Part shown: in pieces, positions 1 to 8,734 of the stretch
How the letters are laid out: every line of letters begins with the position of its first letter
How positions within the stretch are numbered: the first letter of the stretch is position 1
Source: Bacteroides fragilis
GTDB taxonomy: Bacteria; Bacteroidota; Bacteroidia; Bacteroidales; Bacteroidaceae
Assembly (NCBI RefSeq): GCF_002849695.1
Contig: NZ_CP018937.1
Span: forward strand, 2,418,001-2,482,000
Length of the DNA: 64,000 nt
Direction of reading: 5' to 3'
The notes under the pieces: generated by a model
The model's database searches: none
What the model was told of the DNA's origin: nothing
Seen by the model: only the letters and a program-made list of their open reading frames with translations
Position numbers and translations under genes: made by a program

Positions 1-752
1 TTGTCATTAGCCAGCCCTACTCCGTCGTTATACCTGTTTTCATAGTAGGCATAATAGGCAGAGGCAATCTTCATGGTCGGATTTCCGGCAGTAAACATAG
101 CGGGAACCACGTCTTCATAAGGAGCTCCCGGACCGGGAATTTCAGTAGGCGAGCTGATCATATAGTCACCGCAGTCACGTAAAGCATAAGCCACTTCCAC
201 CGACTCCATGAAACAGGCATCGAAGAACAAGAAATCAAGCTTTGGAGCCACCTGTAAGGCTTCGTGCAGATCGTCTATATTCATATAATCATTGCCGTCT
301 TGTCCGAACCAGCGCGTTTTGGCCGGCGAGGGTATCCATCCTTCTCCATGCGACCAGAAGCCCATCCCGTAACTCTCTGCCTTATAAGTATTGAAAGCAG
401 TTGAAATGACTTTTTTCATAACAGCCACATCCGTTGAGTTCTGTTCCGGATAGTTGGCAACCACTTCTTCCACAACCTGCCCTTTTCTGTTTTTACCCAA
501 ACGAACCAGACGGGGAGCCGAATAATCATCGATATAAACCAACAGATTATTAGACGTTGCATCGACCTGCTTCATTCCTTTTATCATTTCTTCCATATCC
601 ACCCGGGCAAATGGAGACAAAGAGTTTTGCGCCATCATATAAATTAAAACCGTACGCGAACCATACGCCGGAAGAGTAGGTTCATCTTCATTCCGGCAAG
701 CGCTAAACAACACGATAAAGCTTGCAAGAAAAAGAATCATTTTTGATTTCAT
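1..752 (-). CDS. Clostripain-like (C11) cysteine peptidase lipoprotein, 3' end outside window
   Basis: The reverse-strand frame is open from an ATG at 752 to the window edge, so only the N-terminal 250 residues are visible. The protein starts with a lipoprotein signal (hydrophobic stretch ending in a FSAC lipobox, Cys19), so it is probably membrane-anchored. The peptidase core shows the SHGEGW histidine motif and, further on, FFDACFME with the likely catalytic cysteine, both typical of clan CD family C11. Family members cleave after basic residues. The substrate here is unknown. The visible part is intact. The identification as C11 is firm; secretion route is inferred from the signal. Confidence 0.85.
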   Translation of the reverse strand, partial: MKSKMILFLASFIVLFSACRNEDEPTLPAYGSRTVLIYMMAQNSLSPFARVDMEEMIKGMKQVDATSNNLLVYIDDYSAPRLVRLGKNRKGQVVEEVVANYPEQNSTDVAVMKKVISTAFNTYKAESYGMGFWSHGEGWIPSPAKTRWFGQDGNDYMNIDDLHEALQVAPKLDFLFFDACFMESVEVAYALRDCGDYMISSPTEIPGPGAPYEDVVPAMFTAGNPTMKIASAYYAYYENRYNDGVGLAND

Positions 753-782
753 AGCTGTATTGAATTTAAAACCTAAAAAAAA

Positions 783-823
783 GGATGCCTAAAAGCTCCT
801 CCATCAGGAGCTTTTAAGCATCC
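783..823. terminator. Hairpin between peptidase promoter side and downstream gene
   Basis: An 18-base arm GGATGCCTAAAAGCTCCT is followed by a 5-base loop and its near-perfect complement. It sits in the gap between the start of the C11 peptidase and the end of the 133-residue gene, both on the minus strand, with A/T-rich flanks on both sides. It most likely terminates the 845-1246 transcript. Confidence 0.6.
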
Positions 824-844
824 CCTTCTTATATAACGTTTAAG

Positions 845-1246
845 TTATTCTTCCGGTTTAGTGAATTTAAAACTTTGGGTATCTATTTTCTCAAGAGCCA
901 CCGATTTATTCTTTTTATATTTGCCCAATACCTTTGCAGCCTCCTTTTCAAGTTTCTTCTGATTCTCCGAGAAGTAGATCATGCAAGTACGGTTGGACTG
1001 CCCTTTATCAATCTCCAGATAGTTTTTCAGTTGATAGCTGTATATCTCTCTATGCGGCAGAAATCCGTTTTTATCCAACGCCACGCTATCGAGTACCTGA
1101 ATCTCGGTGTAGTATACCACTGTATCGGTAAATGACGCCGATACTCCAAAAGCATAAACGGGCTTATGTTCTCCTTTTTTCAACGAAAACGCCGAGCACA
1201 ATGTAAACACTAACGCTACGGCAAACAGTATTTTTACGTATTTCAT
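845..1246 (-). CDS. Small secreted protein of unknown function
   Basis: This 133-residue protein has an N-terminal signal peptide (KILFAVALVFTLCSAFS) followed by a soluble, lysine-rich domain without recognisable motifs. I do not recognise the family. It has a good -7 promoter box just upstream (1270-1277) and a hairpin just downstream, so it is probably transcribed alone. The periplasm is the likely location. Its Bacteroidetes promoter, signal peptide and lack of overlap with another gene make it a credible gene; the overlapping forward-strand frames are shadows. Confidence 0.7.
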   Translation of the reverse strand: MKYVKILFAVALVFTLCSAFSLKKGEHKPVYAFGVSASFTDTVVYYTEIQVLDSVALDKNGFLPHREIYSYQLKNYLEIDKGQSNRTCMIYFSENQKKLEKEAAKVLGKYKKNKSVALEKIDTQSFKFTKPEE

Positions 1247-1269
1247 ATTCTGTTATTATTTTAACTTCG

Positions 1270-1299
1270 CAAAGATAACAAAAAAAAACGCCCACCAAA
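1270..1299 (-). promoter_or_regulatory. Promoter of the 133-residue secreted protein
   Basis: On the minus strand TATCTTTG (1270-1277) matches the Bacteroidetes -7 consensus TAnnTTTG. A TTTG lies 18 bases upstream (1296-1299), one base short of the usual spacing. Confidence 0.55.
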
Positions 1300-1346
1300 A
1301 GATGAAGCGTTTTTTAAATTCTTTTTCGGAAACTGATATATCTTGC

Positions 1347-2207
1347 TTATCCCAAGTAAGATTTGAGCAATTTACTACGATTACTTTGTCTTAATCTTCT
1401 GATTGCTTTTTCCTTAATCTGACGAACACGCTCACGTGTGAGACCAAATTTGTCGCCGATTTCCTCTAATGTCATTTCCTGTTGTCCGATACCGAAAAAC
1501 ATCTGAATGATTTCTTTTTCCCTATCGGTTAACGTAGAAAGAGCTCTATCAATTTCCCTCGCAAGAGACTCATTAACCAGAGAACGGTCTGCCATGGGCG
1601 AATCATCGTTCACCAACACATCGAGCAGGCTGTTGTCTTCTCCTTCAACAAAAGGAGCATCCACCGAAATATGACGGCCGGATACTTTCAGCGTATCGGA
1701 GATCTTGTCAACCGGAATGTCCAGTTCACCTGCCAGCTCTTCGGGAGACGGACGACGCTCGTTCTCCTGTTCGAACTTAGAGAAGGCCTTGCTGATTTTG
1801 TTCAGCGAACCAACCTGGTTCAACGGAAGACGAACGATACGGGATTGCTCTGCCAATGCCTGCAAAATAGACTGGCGAATCCACCATACAGCATAACTGA
1901 TAAACTTAAAACCACGTGTTTCATCAAACTTCTCGGCAGCTTTGATCAGTCCTAAATTGCCTTCATTAATCAAGTCGGGCAAACTCAAACCTTGGTTCTG
2001 GTACTGCTTGGCTACGGATACGACGAAACGAAGATTGGCACGTGTCAGTTTCTCTAATGCTACACGGTCACCCTTACGAATGCGTTGAGCGAGTTCTACC
2101 TCTTCTTCCACAGTAATAAGGTCCTCGCGACCGATTTCCTGCAAATACTTGTCAAGAGAAGCGCTCTCTCTGTTAGTGATACTTTTGGTAATCTTTAGTT
2201 GTCTCAT
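1347..2207 (-). CDS. rpoD: RNA polymerase primary sigma factor (RpoD/SigA type)
   Basis: This 286-residue protein is the housekeeping sigma factor that directs RNA polymerase to TAnnTTTG promoters. Conserved region 1.2 ([14 protein letters not shown]), region 2 ([23 protein letters not shown], ending in [10 protein letters not shown]), region 3 and region 4 with the helix-turn-helix ([22 protein letters not shown]) are all in order. It lacks the large acidic N-terminal region 1.1 of proteobacterial RpoD, which is normal for Bacteroidetes and explains the short length. It appears monocistronic, with a -7 box 24 bases upstream of its ATG. The HtrA protease gene lies upstream on the same strand. 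Confidence 0.97.
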   Translation of the reverse strand: MRQLKITKSITNRESASLDKYLQEIGREDLITVEEEVELAQRIRKGDRVALEKLTRANLRFVVSVAKQYQNQGLSLPDLINEGNLGLIKAAEKFDETRGFKFISYAVWWIRQSILQALAEQSRIVRLPLNQVGSLNKISKAFSKFEQENERRPSPEELAGELDIPVDKISDTLKVSGRHISVDAPFVEGEDNSLLDVLVNDDSPMADRSLVNESLAREIDRALSTLTDREKEIIQMFFGIGQQEMTLEEIGDKFGLTRERVRQIKEKAIRRLRQSNRSKLLKSYLG

Positions 2208-2230
2208 TCTTATAAAACAGATTTGGAGTG

Positions 2231-2238
2231 CAAAGTTA
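2231..2238 (-). promoter_or_regulatory. -7 box upstream of rpoD
   Basis: The minus strand reads TAACTTTG, a full match to TAnnTTTG, 24 bases before the rpoD start. I see no TTTG at the expected -33 distance, so this rests on the -7 element alone. Confidence 0.45.
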
Positions 2239-2440
2239 CGACAATTTATTTGTTAACGTATAAATTTCCACAACTTTTTCACCATTATTATCTACTACTA
2301 CAAACAAAAAGAGTGTCGACTGGTTGATTGCCGGCACTCTCTTTTCGATTTCCTTAGCTATTATTAAGCTACCGAATACTTTTTTCGGCAGACGATTCGC
2401 TGGTGTGACCATACTCACCACACAGCCCCTTTCAGCTAAT

Positions 2441-4006
2441 TTACTCCTGAGTCAAGTCTACAGCGTAATATCCGCGTTTTCCTGAAGGGAATACTCCTGT
2501 GAGGAAGAGCACCTGGTTCGGTGATTTCACAGCAGCTTTCATCACTTCTTCAAGATCGCTGACTTTACGCATCGGCTGATCGTTGGCTTTCAGGATGATG
2601 AAGCCCTTTCGTACACCGGCATCCGCCATCTTGCCCGAAGTCACTCCGGTCACCTGCAAGCCGTATCCGAGATTGAGTTGTCTCTTCAAGTCGTCCGGCA
2701 ACTCCTTAAAGGCAGCACCCAAAATCTCCATACCTGCATCCTTCACAATCTTTGTTGTACCTTGTTCATTCTTCAACGTTACGTCGATATTCTTTTCTTT
2801 CTTGTCACGCATCACCTTCACGGTAACTTTATCACCCGGACGATGCTGTGCAATGGCTTCCTGCAAATCGGCGAAGTTCTGTACTTTCTTGCCATCGATG
2901 CCGATGATGATGTCGTTCACCTTGATATCGGAACCGGCAGCAGAACCGCCATCCACAATCTCACGAACCCACACGCCGTCTACAACGCCAAATTCTTTGC
3001 GTTTATCGGCCAAAGTAGCTCCCGACTTGTCAATCGGCTGATCGGACATCATGTCGCCGTCACCCGCAAGAGAAGTACCCTTGATTCCCAGCAATGCACG
3101 CTGTACGGTTCCGTATTGTTTCAGGTCGCTGACCACTTTGGTCATCACGCTCGTCGGAATGGCAAAACCATATCCGGCATAAGCGCCTGTCGGTGAAGAA
3201 AGAACGGCATTGATACCTACCAACTCACCTTTTGCATTGACCAAAGCTCCACCACTGTTTCCCTGATTGATAGCGGCGTCTGTCTGGATAAACGATTCCA
3301 CACCGCCAATACCGTATACGCCCAAAGTACGTGCCTTGGCGCTGACAATACCTGCGGTTACAGTCGAAGTCAGGTTGAAGGGGTTACCTACCGCCAAGAC
3401 CCACTCTCCCACTTTCAGGGCATCCGAATCGCCGATAGGAACGGTCGGAAAATCATCTCCTTCGATTTTGACCAAAGCCAGATCCGAATTCGGGTCGGTA
3501 CCGATCACACGGCCTTTAAACTCACGGTTGTCATTCAACTTCACAACAATCTCGTCCGCCCCGTCAATCACATGGTTGTTGGTTACGATATAGCCATCCT
3601 TCGAAATGATGACTCCCGAACCGAAACCGACACGCGGCTGGGTCTGTACACGGCGCTGCTGTCTGCCTCCATTACCGAAAATATCTCCGAAGATCTCGGC
3701 AAACGGATCTCGCACGGTGACTGTTTGTTCTTTAGCTTGTTGAGTCGATTTTATATGTACCACAGCATGAAGCGAATTTTCTGCTGCCTGCGTCAGATCC
3801 ACAGGCTGTGCATTAATGGCGTCATAAGCAGCCAAGCGGGCATTGGGATTCTGGCGGAACTGTTCGCTGAACGACAGGCTGTCTCTGTTTTCCGGTTTCA
3901 ACATCGTATACGTTGTCACTCCGGCAACTCCTGCGCTGAGAAGAACAACCGCTCCTACCCCAAGAATGTTTTTTGTTGTCTGTTTCATACTATTCTTTTT
4001 ATTCAT
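2441..4006 (-). CDS. htrA: HtrA/Do-family periplasmic serine protease
   Basis: This 521-residue envelope-stress protease degrades or refolds misfolded periplasmic proteins. It starts with a membrane/signal segment (residues 13-36). The trypsin-like domain carries the full triad: His145 (VTNNHVID), Asp175 (DPNSDLALVK) and Ser251 (NQGNSGGAL). Two PDZ domains follow (roughly 330-430 and 440-521), giving the usual DegP layout. A glycine/arginine/glutamine-rich stretch near residues 108-124 corresponds to the LA loop. It lies upstream of rpoD on the same strand, separated by about 230 bases with only a doubtful short frame between them. No clear -7 box was found in front of it. Confidence 0.95.
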   Translation of the reverse strand: MNKKNSMKQTTKNILGVGAVVLLSAGVAGVTTYTMLKPENRDSLSFSEQFRQNPNARLAAYDAINAQPVDLTQAAENSLHAVVHIKSTQQAKEQTVTVRDPFAEIFGDIFGNGGRQQRRVQTQPRVGFGSGVIISKDGYIVTNNHVIDGADEIVVKLNDNREFKGRVIGTDPNSDLALVKIEGDDFPTVPIGDSDALKVGEWVLAVGNPFNLTSTVTAGIVSAKARTLGVYGIGGVESFIQTDAAINQGNSGGALVNAKGELVGINAVLSSPTGAYAGYGFAIPTSVMTKVVSDLKQYGTVQRALLGIKGTSLAGDGDMMSDQPIDKSGATLADKRKEFGVVDGVWVREIVDGGSAAGSDIKVNDIIIGIDGKKVQNFADLQEAIAQHRPGDKVTVKVMRDKKEKNIDVTLKNEQGTTKIVKDAGMEILGAAFKELPDDLKRQLNLGYGLQVTGVTSGKMADAGVRKGFIILKANDQPMRKVSDLEEVMKAAVKSPNQVLFLTGVFPSGKRGYYAVDLTQE

Positions 4007-4195
4007 TTAATTGTTAATATTCTACTTTCATTTAACATTTACGACGTTAAAATAACGACAAAAATCATTCTGTTATTCTCCTTGTCACTCTTTTTTGTTC
4101 TCTTTTAACAGTGAATCTGCAGAGCTTAACAGCGGTTAACGGCAGAGACTGACAAATTAGCATTCGTTGCATGACACACAAGTATTTAGAAGGCA

Positions 4196-4280
4196 GAAAA
4201 AAGACTTAAGCGTTTCCCTCGAAAGACCAAAGTCTTTTTGAGAAACACTTAAGTCTTTTCGGAAAACGCTTAAGCCTTTT
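4196..4280. repeat. Structured AAGACTT/AAGTCTT repeat, copy A
   Basis: The stretch has several AAGACTT or AAGTCTT words and CTTAAG palindromes that fold into nested stems on either strand. Read on the minus strand it starts about 13 bases after the stop of the transglutaminase gene, and its last stem is followed by a run of T, so it could act as a long terminator. A second copy with the same order of words lies at 32572-32657. Confidence 0.6.
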
Positions 4281-4293
4281 ATGGAGAATGAAC

Positions 4294-5634
4294 TTAATAA
4301 TTCAAGTAGTCTATATCCATATGATAACTCCATTGCGGGAAGTACAGGTTTCCCCCTTCCCACTCTACCTCCCCACGCTGGAAATCAACCGTTTCACTAC
4401 GCGGATATTTCTTCTCGGGAACCAACGGCATGGAATAGTCACTGTTGACTATCATACGCCAGGAATCGATACCTCCCAGAAAGAACATCTTTTCTTCGGG
4501 ATTGCCGGCAAATGCGGGAATGCCGAATGATTGATCTACCGGCACCCAGCCCGCGCCTTCGAAATAGACTTCCGCCCAATCGTGCAGGTTCCATGCACGG
4601 GGATGCATCATAAAGCCGCTCTGGAAACGGGCAGGAATGCCACTGCAACGGCAGAGGGTGATAAACAACAGGCTCACCTGGCCACAATCGCCGTGACGAT
4701 TGTCGAGCACATATTCCGGAATATTCTCAATAGTGGAATACTCGCGGGCCGAGGCCCAGGGGAAATGATCGTTTATCCAACGGAAAATGCGTTGCGCCTT
4801 CAACAAAGGATTGGTTTCACCGGCTGTCAGATTGGCAGCCAGCTCTTTGATACGGGGTGAAAAACGGATATGTGTCTCCCGCTCGGCAGTATATTCTTTA
4901 TAAAGAGCACCGACAGTATCATAAGGCAGTATATTTTCGGGCTTCAACGGATGCCATTCGGCACACGAGGTATACTCAAAGGTTTCCGAAAAGACCGTCG
5001 GCTCACCGGGAATGGCCTGCTTCTCCATATAGAGGGTGCTGTGCCGGCATGAAGGCGGAGCCAATGTATAGCGGAGCTCACTGGTACGTATCAGTTTCAC
5101 GTTTTGCTGACGGGCCTGATCCGTACGGGGATAGGGCAGCCAGCAACGAATCGTTTTTCCGGCAGGAACCGCGTTGCTGTCCACCGTCAGCGTGTAGGTG
5201 ACCCGCATCCGCTTGGGCTGGACGACAGGCGTTCTTTCTTTCCTGACAGCTGCCATCACTTCGGGCAGATGTTCTTTATTGACTTGTTCGCTCGTGCTCA
5301 GTGAAGTGCCTTCTTTCTCCATTTTGACGGCACAGCAGGCAGAGTCTATCCGGAACAGGTTGGGACCGGCATTGCGGAAATAACGTTTCTCCCCGTCGAT
5401 CATCCGGCATTCAAGCGCTTTGCTCTCTTCCCATTGGCGCATCTGTTCGTCCGTCACGTCGGGAATGTATTTGCGGATATAGTCTTTCACCTGAGATTCG
5501 GTCAGACAGAAGTCCGCCAGCAACCGTTGGTACAAGTCATCGTCCCAGTTGTAAGGCTTGGGAGCCTGCCGCGAAGTACAGGCTGAAAGGCTGATAAATA
5601 CGGCAATTATATAAAGTAGTTTTTTCATTATCAA
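4294..5634 (-). CDS. Transglutaminase-like domain lipoprotein
   Basis: This protein of about 446 residues is probably a lipoprotein: a hydrophobic leader ends in the lipobox SACTSR. The C-terminal half contains a transglutaminase/protease-like core with catalytic Cys (RHGDCGQVSLLF), His (NLHDWAEVYF) and Asp (VPVDQSFG). Such proteins in Bacteroides act on amide bonds, often in cell-wall peptides. It follows the dipeptide epimerase and the NlpC/P60 enzyme on the same strand with a 25-base gap, so the three are likely co-transcribed and related to murein-peptide salvage. The start could be 5634 or the second Met at 5628. Substrate is inferred from context. Confidence 0.85.
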   Translation of the reverse strand: MIMKKLLYIIAVFISLSACTSRQAPKPYNWDDDLYQRLLADFCLTESQVKDYIRKYIPDVTDEQMRQWEESKALECRMIDGEKRYFRNAGPNLFRIDSACCAVKMEKEGTSLSTSEQVNKEHLPEVMAAVRKERTPVVQPKRMRVTYTLTVDSNAVPAGKTIRCWLPYPRTDQARQQNVKLIRTSELRYTLAPPSCRHSTLYMEKQAIPGEPTVFSETFEYTSCAEWHPLKPENILPYDTVGALYKEYTAERETHIRFSPRIKELAANLTAGETNPLLKAQRIFRWINDHFPWASAREYSTIENIPEYVLDNRHGDCGQVSLLFITLCRCSGIPARFQSGFMMHPRAWNLHDWAEVYFEGAGWVPVDQSFGIPAFAGNPEEKMFFLGGIDSWRMIVNSDYSMPLVPEKKYPRSETVDFQRGEVEWEGGNLYFPQWSYHMDIDYLNY

Positions 5635-5659
5635 AACAGTTTCAAAGGTTTACCTGTGT

Positions 5660-6811
5660 TCATATTTTAACCACCCCGATCCCCGGAAGGTCGTTGAGGG
5701 TGATCTTACCTTTTACAACTTCCATCCCTTTGAAGCGGTCGTTCGCTATCAGCAGGTTTCCGTCCAGATCGGCAAAATCGACGGCCGGAGAGAATTGTGC
5801 GGCGGCAGAAACCGCGCACGAAGTTTCCGTCATACATCCCACCATCACTTTCATGCCTAACGCCCGTGCCAACGTAACCATCTTCCAGGCTTCCCGCATA
5901 CCGGTACACTTCATCAGTTTGATGTTTATCCCCGTAAAGGCCCCCTTCAATCCTGCCACATCAGTCAGCCGTTGCAAAGATTCGTCGGCAAAAACAGGTA
6001 ACGGACTATGCTGGGTCACCCATGCAATATCGTCCAACTGTGCTTTGGGCATAGGCTGTTCAATCATTACAATTCCTTTTTCTTTCAGCCATTGAATCAT
6101 GTCCAATGCATATTTCTTATCCGTCCACCCCTGATTGGCATCGACCGCAATAGGCAGATCGCTCACCGAACGGATCGTTTCAATCATCTGTTTGTCATTC
6201 TCACGCCCTAACTTCACTTTGAGGATATTGAACTGCCCGGCCACCTCAAGGGTCTTTTCACGTACCACCTCGGGGGTATCGATGCCTATCGTGAAAGTGG
6301 TCGAAGGTGCTTTAGCCTTATCCAGTCCCCAGATCCTGTACCAGGGTGCTCCCAGAAGTTTACCCACCAAGTCGTGCAAGGCGATGTCTATGGCAGCTTT
6401 GGCAGCCGTATCTCCCGAAGTGATACCATCTACATAAGCCAGTATATCTTCCAATTGGAACGGATCGTCAAACTGTTCCAGATCGACCTTCTTCAAAAAA
6501 GCCATCACCGAGTCTACCGTCTGTCCCAGATAAGGAGGCATCGAAGCCTCGCCATAACCGATGACTCCGTCATATTCTATCTCTACCTGCACATCGGGAG
6601 TGGTGGTTCGCGAATAAGTGGCCACCGTAAACACATGTTTCAGTTTCAGCTCGTAAGGGAAAAAGCGCAATTTCAACTTTGCTCCCAGGCCGAGTTTGTT
6701 GATCGCAAATGAAGCGGGACTCTTCTCGCCGGCAAAAACACCTTGCAATGACAGCCCCGAACCTATGGCGGCAAAAGCAGCGGTCTTGAGGAAATCTCTT
6801 CGGTTTTGCAT
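5660..6811 (-). CDS. Dipeptide epimerase (L-Ala-D/L-Glu epimerase-like, enolase superfamily)
   Basis: The 383-residue protein belongs to the mandelate racemase/muconate-lactonizing enzyme group. Visible family marks are the first catalytic lysine in the KVKLG segment, metal ligands in the IAVDANQGW and MIEQPMP strands, and the second lysine near GINIKLMKC. These residues fit Ala-Glu epimerases, which convert L-Ala-D-Glu from murein to L-Ala-L-Glu. The N-terminus NRRDFLKTAAFAAIGSG has a twin-arginine-like pattern, pointing to export. It lies 13 bases downstream of the NlpC/P60 gene, whose product would release that dipeptide, which supports the substrate assignment. Confidence 0.88.
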   Translation of the reverse strand: MQNRRDFLKTAAFAAIGSGLSLQGVFAGEKSPASFAINKLGLGAKLKLRFFPYELKLKHVFTVATYSRTTTPDVQVEIEYDGVIGYGEASMPPYLGQTVDSVMAFLKKVDLEQFDDPFQLEDILAYVDGITSGDTAAKAAIDIALHDLVGKLLGAPWYRIWGLDKAKAPSTTFTIGIDTPEVVREKTLEVAGQFNILKVKLGRENDKQMIETIRSVSDLPIAVDANQGWTDKKYALDMIQWLKEKGIVMIEQPMPKAQLDDIAWVTQHSPLPVFADESLQRLTDVAGLKGAFTGINIKLMKCTGMREAWKMVTLARALGMKVMVGCMTETSCAVSAAAQFSPAVDFADLDGNLLIANDRFKGMEVVKGKITLNDLPGIGVVKI

Positions 6812-6824
6812 ATCTATTTTGAGT

Positions 6825-8027
6825 TTAGTTATAATACGGATTCGTAACGGTGGTGTTTAAGGCTGCCTCCTTATTTATAGATGGCAACACACGGACTGCA
6901 TACAACAGGCGATTCAGGTTATACTCATCAAAATCGGCATCTGACGGATCGAAACTGCTGATATGGACATCGCCTTGTGAGTGAATGAACTTTTTATCAC
7001 CCAGATAAATGGCCACATGAACCACACGCTCTTTCTTCCCGGCAGTGGCCTTCCGCCCGAAGAAAATCAAATCTCCCGGCTGAACATTACCGAAGTCAGG
7101 AGCAATGTCGATATGCTCGCCCACATAAGCCTGTTGAGAGGCATCACGGGGAATGATGATATCGTGCATAAATAAGGCGGTACGTACAAAGCCGCTGCAA
7201 TCGACTCCCTTCGAAGAAGTGCCCGCCCATAGATAAGGAATCCCCATCATTGTATAAGCGGTGCGGATAATGCTTGAAGCGTCTTGCTTCAAAGAAGCAC
7301 GCCACTCCTTTTCGGGCATCGATATCGATCGTGAGATATAAGCCTGCCGTCCGTCCGGATAAGAGACTTTATAAAATCCGCCTTGCGTACCTTCGTACTT
7401 CAGACGGTTTCCGGCTACCACGTCCGACACGGATTGAGACTTTTCATCCGGCTGCTGATAAGTGAACCCATAATGCGACGTCACTACAATTTTATCTGCC
7501 TTGTTCCAGGCATCCAGCCCGGCTTTGGTGACCGGATGGATTCCTACCCGGTGTACCCATGCGATATAATTATCAGGTGTCTGGATGCGATACCAGTTGC
7601 GATGTTGCAACACTTTAACGGGCATTCCCATCAATGCCTGGGTAGTCATCTCCGAAGAGAAATCATCCTCTACACGCATATTGCATACAGAGAGATTGAC
7701 AATGCCGTACATCTTTCCTTCCAGGGCCACGCTGTCCGGAACCAGTTGCAGGCTGTCCCTCACTTCATAAGCCTTCTCTTCCAGTCCCGATAACAAAGCC
7801 GACTTAGCTTCCGCTGAGGTAGTCGCCCCCTTTACGGTAATTGTCTTTCCGGATACATCGTAATCCACATCCCAAAGGATGACACGCTTATCGGGAATGA
7901 ACCGGTTGCGAACTTCACCGGACAACAGTTCTACATCTTGGGGAAGTGCGTTTTTCTTGTTCTCAGGAATACCTGTACAGGCGGACACTGCCAGAAGCAG
8001 CGATACAAAGGGCGTCATATTCTTCAT
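6825..8027 (-). CDS. NlpC/P60 murein-peptide endopeptidase with SH3 domains (YkfC-like)
   Basis: This 400-residue lipoprotein (lipobox AVSACTG) contains bacterial SH3-like regions in the first two-thirds and a C-terminal NlpC/P60 domain. The catalytic Cys is in KGVDCSGFVRTA and the His in HVAIYLGDKKFIHSQG. Family members cut the gamma-D-glutamyl-diaminopimelate bond of free murein peptides with an exposed L-Ala. It is first in an apparent three-gene operon with the epimerase and the transglutaminase-like lipoprotein. A -7 box at 8058-8065 precedes it. Confidence 0.9.
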   Translation of the reverse strand: MKNMTPFVSLLLAVSACTGIPENKKNALPQDVELLSGEVRNRFIPDKRVILWDVDYDVSGKTITVKGATTSAEAKSALLSGLEEKAYEVRDSLQLVPDSVALEGKMYGIVNLSVCNMRVEDDFSSEMTTQALMGMPVKVLQHRNWYRIQTPDNYIAWVHRVGIHPVTKAGLDAWNKADKIVVTSHYGFTYQQPDEKSQSVSDVVAGNRLKYEGTQGGFYKVSYPDGRQAYISRSISMPEKEWRASLKQDASSIIRTAYTMMGIPYLWAGTSSKGVDCSGFVRTALFMHDIIIPRDASQQAYVGEHIDIAPDFGNVQPGDLIFFGRKATAGKKERVVHVAIYLGDKKFIHSQGDVHISSFDPSDADFDEYNLNRLLYAVRVLPSINKEAALNTTVTNPYYN

Positions 8028-8057
8028 GAAAGAAAGATTTGGGGGTTACATTTTTAG

Positions 8058-8065
8058 CAAAGATA
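8058..8065 (-). promoter_or_regulatory. -7 box upstream of the NlpC/P60 operon
   Basis: The minus strand reads TATCTTTG, a full TAnnTTTG match about 30 bases upstream of the start codon. No TTTG lies at the usual -33 distance. Confidence 0.45.
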
Positions 8066-8137
8066 GAAACTATTTCCGTTTTAGATATATTTTTTCAAAA
8101 ATATTAAGAATAAGAACTGAAATTGATTCACACGGTG

Positions 8138-8233
8138 TTCACCACAGATTACACGGATTAACACAGATATTTTAATTTAACTCTCAGTAAAATAAATTAT
8201 TAATCTGTGATAATCTGCGTAATCTGTGGTGAA
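8138..8233. repeat. Long inverted repeat, CACAGATTACACAG family (copy 1)
   Basis: Arms begin TTCACCACAGATT and end AATCTGTGGTGAA, with an AT-rich centre of about 40 bases. The whole element, including the centre, is almost identical to the copy at 23244-23342. A further partial arm of the GAGGACACAGAG sub-type follows at about 8251-8282 (reverse orientation). Confidence 0.85.
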
Positions 8234-8302
8234 TTTATGTCATTCGTGAAACTCTGTGCCCTCTGTGTCCTCTGTGGTGAACCGAACTAATCCTCCCTTC
8301 CG

Positions 8303-8334
8303 TTTGCTCAAACAAAATAATTCTTGTACTTTTG
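8303..8334 (+). promoter_or_regulatory. rnpB promoter
   Basis: TTTG (8303-8306), a 20-base spacer and TACTTTTG (8327-8334) match the Bacteroidetes -33/-7 consensus exactly. Transcription would begin at about 8341, the first base of the P1 stem of RNase P RNA. Confidence 0.85.
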
Positions 8335-8340
8335 CTGACC

Positions 8341-8706
8341 AAAGCAGTTGGCCGGTCTGTCGCGTGTATTTCGGTACAGGAGGAAAGTCCGGGCAACACA
8401 GAGCATCCTACTTCCTAACAGAAAGCTGTCCGCGAGGGTAGAGTAACGTAGAAGAAAAGAACCGCCCCTCCCTCCGGGGAGAGGTAAGGGTGAGAAGGTG
8501 GAGTAAGAGCCCACCAGCCGTATGGTGACATATCGGGCTGTACGTCTTAGGAGTTGTAAGGTCATGTAAACCGGCGTTATGAGAGTTGCTCGCTCCATGT
8601 CGGAGGGTAGACCGCTAAAGTGGTGTGGTGACACCCCACTCAGATAAATGACAGGCACCTTGATTTATTCAGGGTACAGAACTCGGCTTATAGGCTGACT
8701 GCTTTT
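8341..8706 (+). ncRNA. rnpB: RNase P RNA (class A)
   Basis: The catalytic RNA of RNase P, which trims tRNA 5' leaders. It contains the universal GAGGAAAGTCCGGGC segment near the 5' end and ACAGAACTCGGCTTATAG followed by GCTGACTGC near the 3' end. The first bases AAAGCAGT pair with ACTGCTTT at 8698-8705 to close helix P1, which fixes both ends. A T-rich run follows and may serve as terminator. The reverse-strand 116-residue frame over it is a shadow. Confidence 0.97.
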
Positions 8707-8734
8707 CTTTTTTTTAATTTCAAATAACAGACCT

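Noticed and set aside
2236..2421. 61-residue reverse frame between rpoD and htrA
   Set aside because: Its end overlaps the rpoD -7 box, it has no family resemblance, ribosome site or conserved neighbours; likely chance frame.
2583..3196. Forward-strand frames opposite htrA, glnS, pst genes and wzc
   Set aside because: They mirror strongly conserved genes on the other strand or frame and show no protein-like features.
4157..4363. 68-residue reverse frame over the AAGACTT repeat
   Set aside because: It reads through the repeat and into the end of the transglutaminase gene in another frame.
8138..8282. CACAGA-type units considered as a CRISPR array
   Set aside because: Units are 9-10 bases, arranged as inverted arms, without regular spacers or cas genes.
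8308..8658. 116-residue reverse frame
   Set aside because: It lies entirely on the antisense of RNase P RNA.
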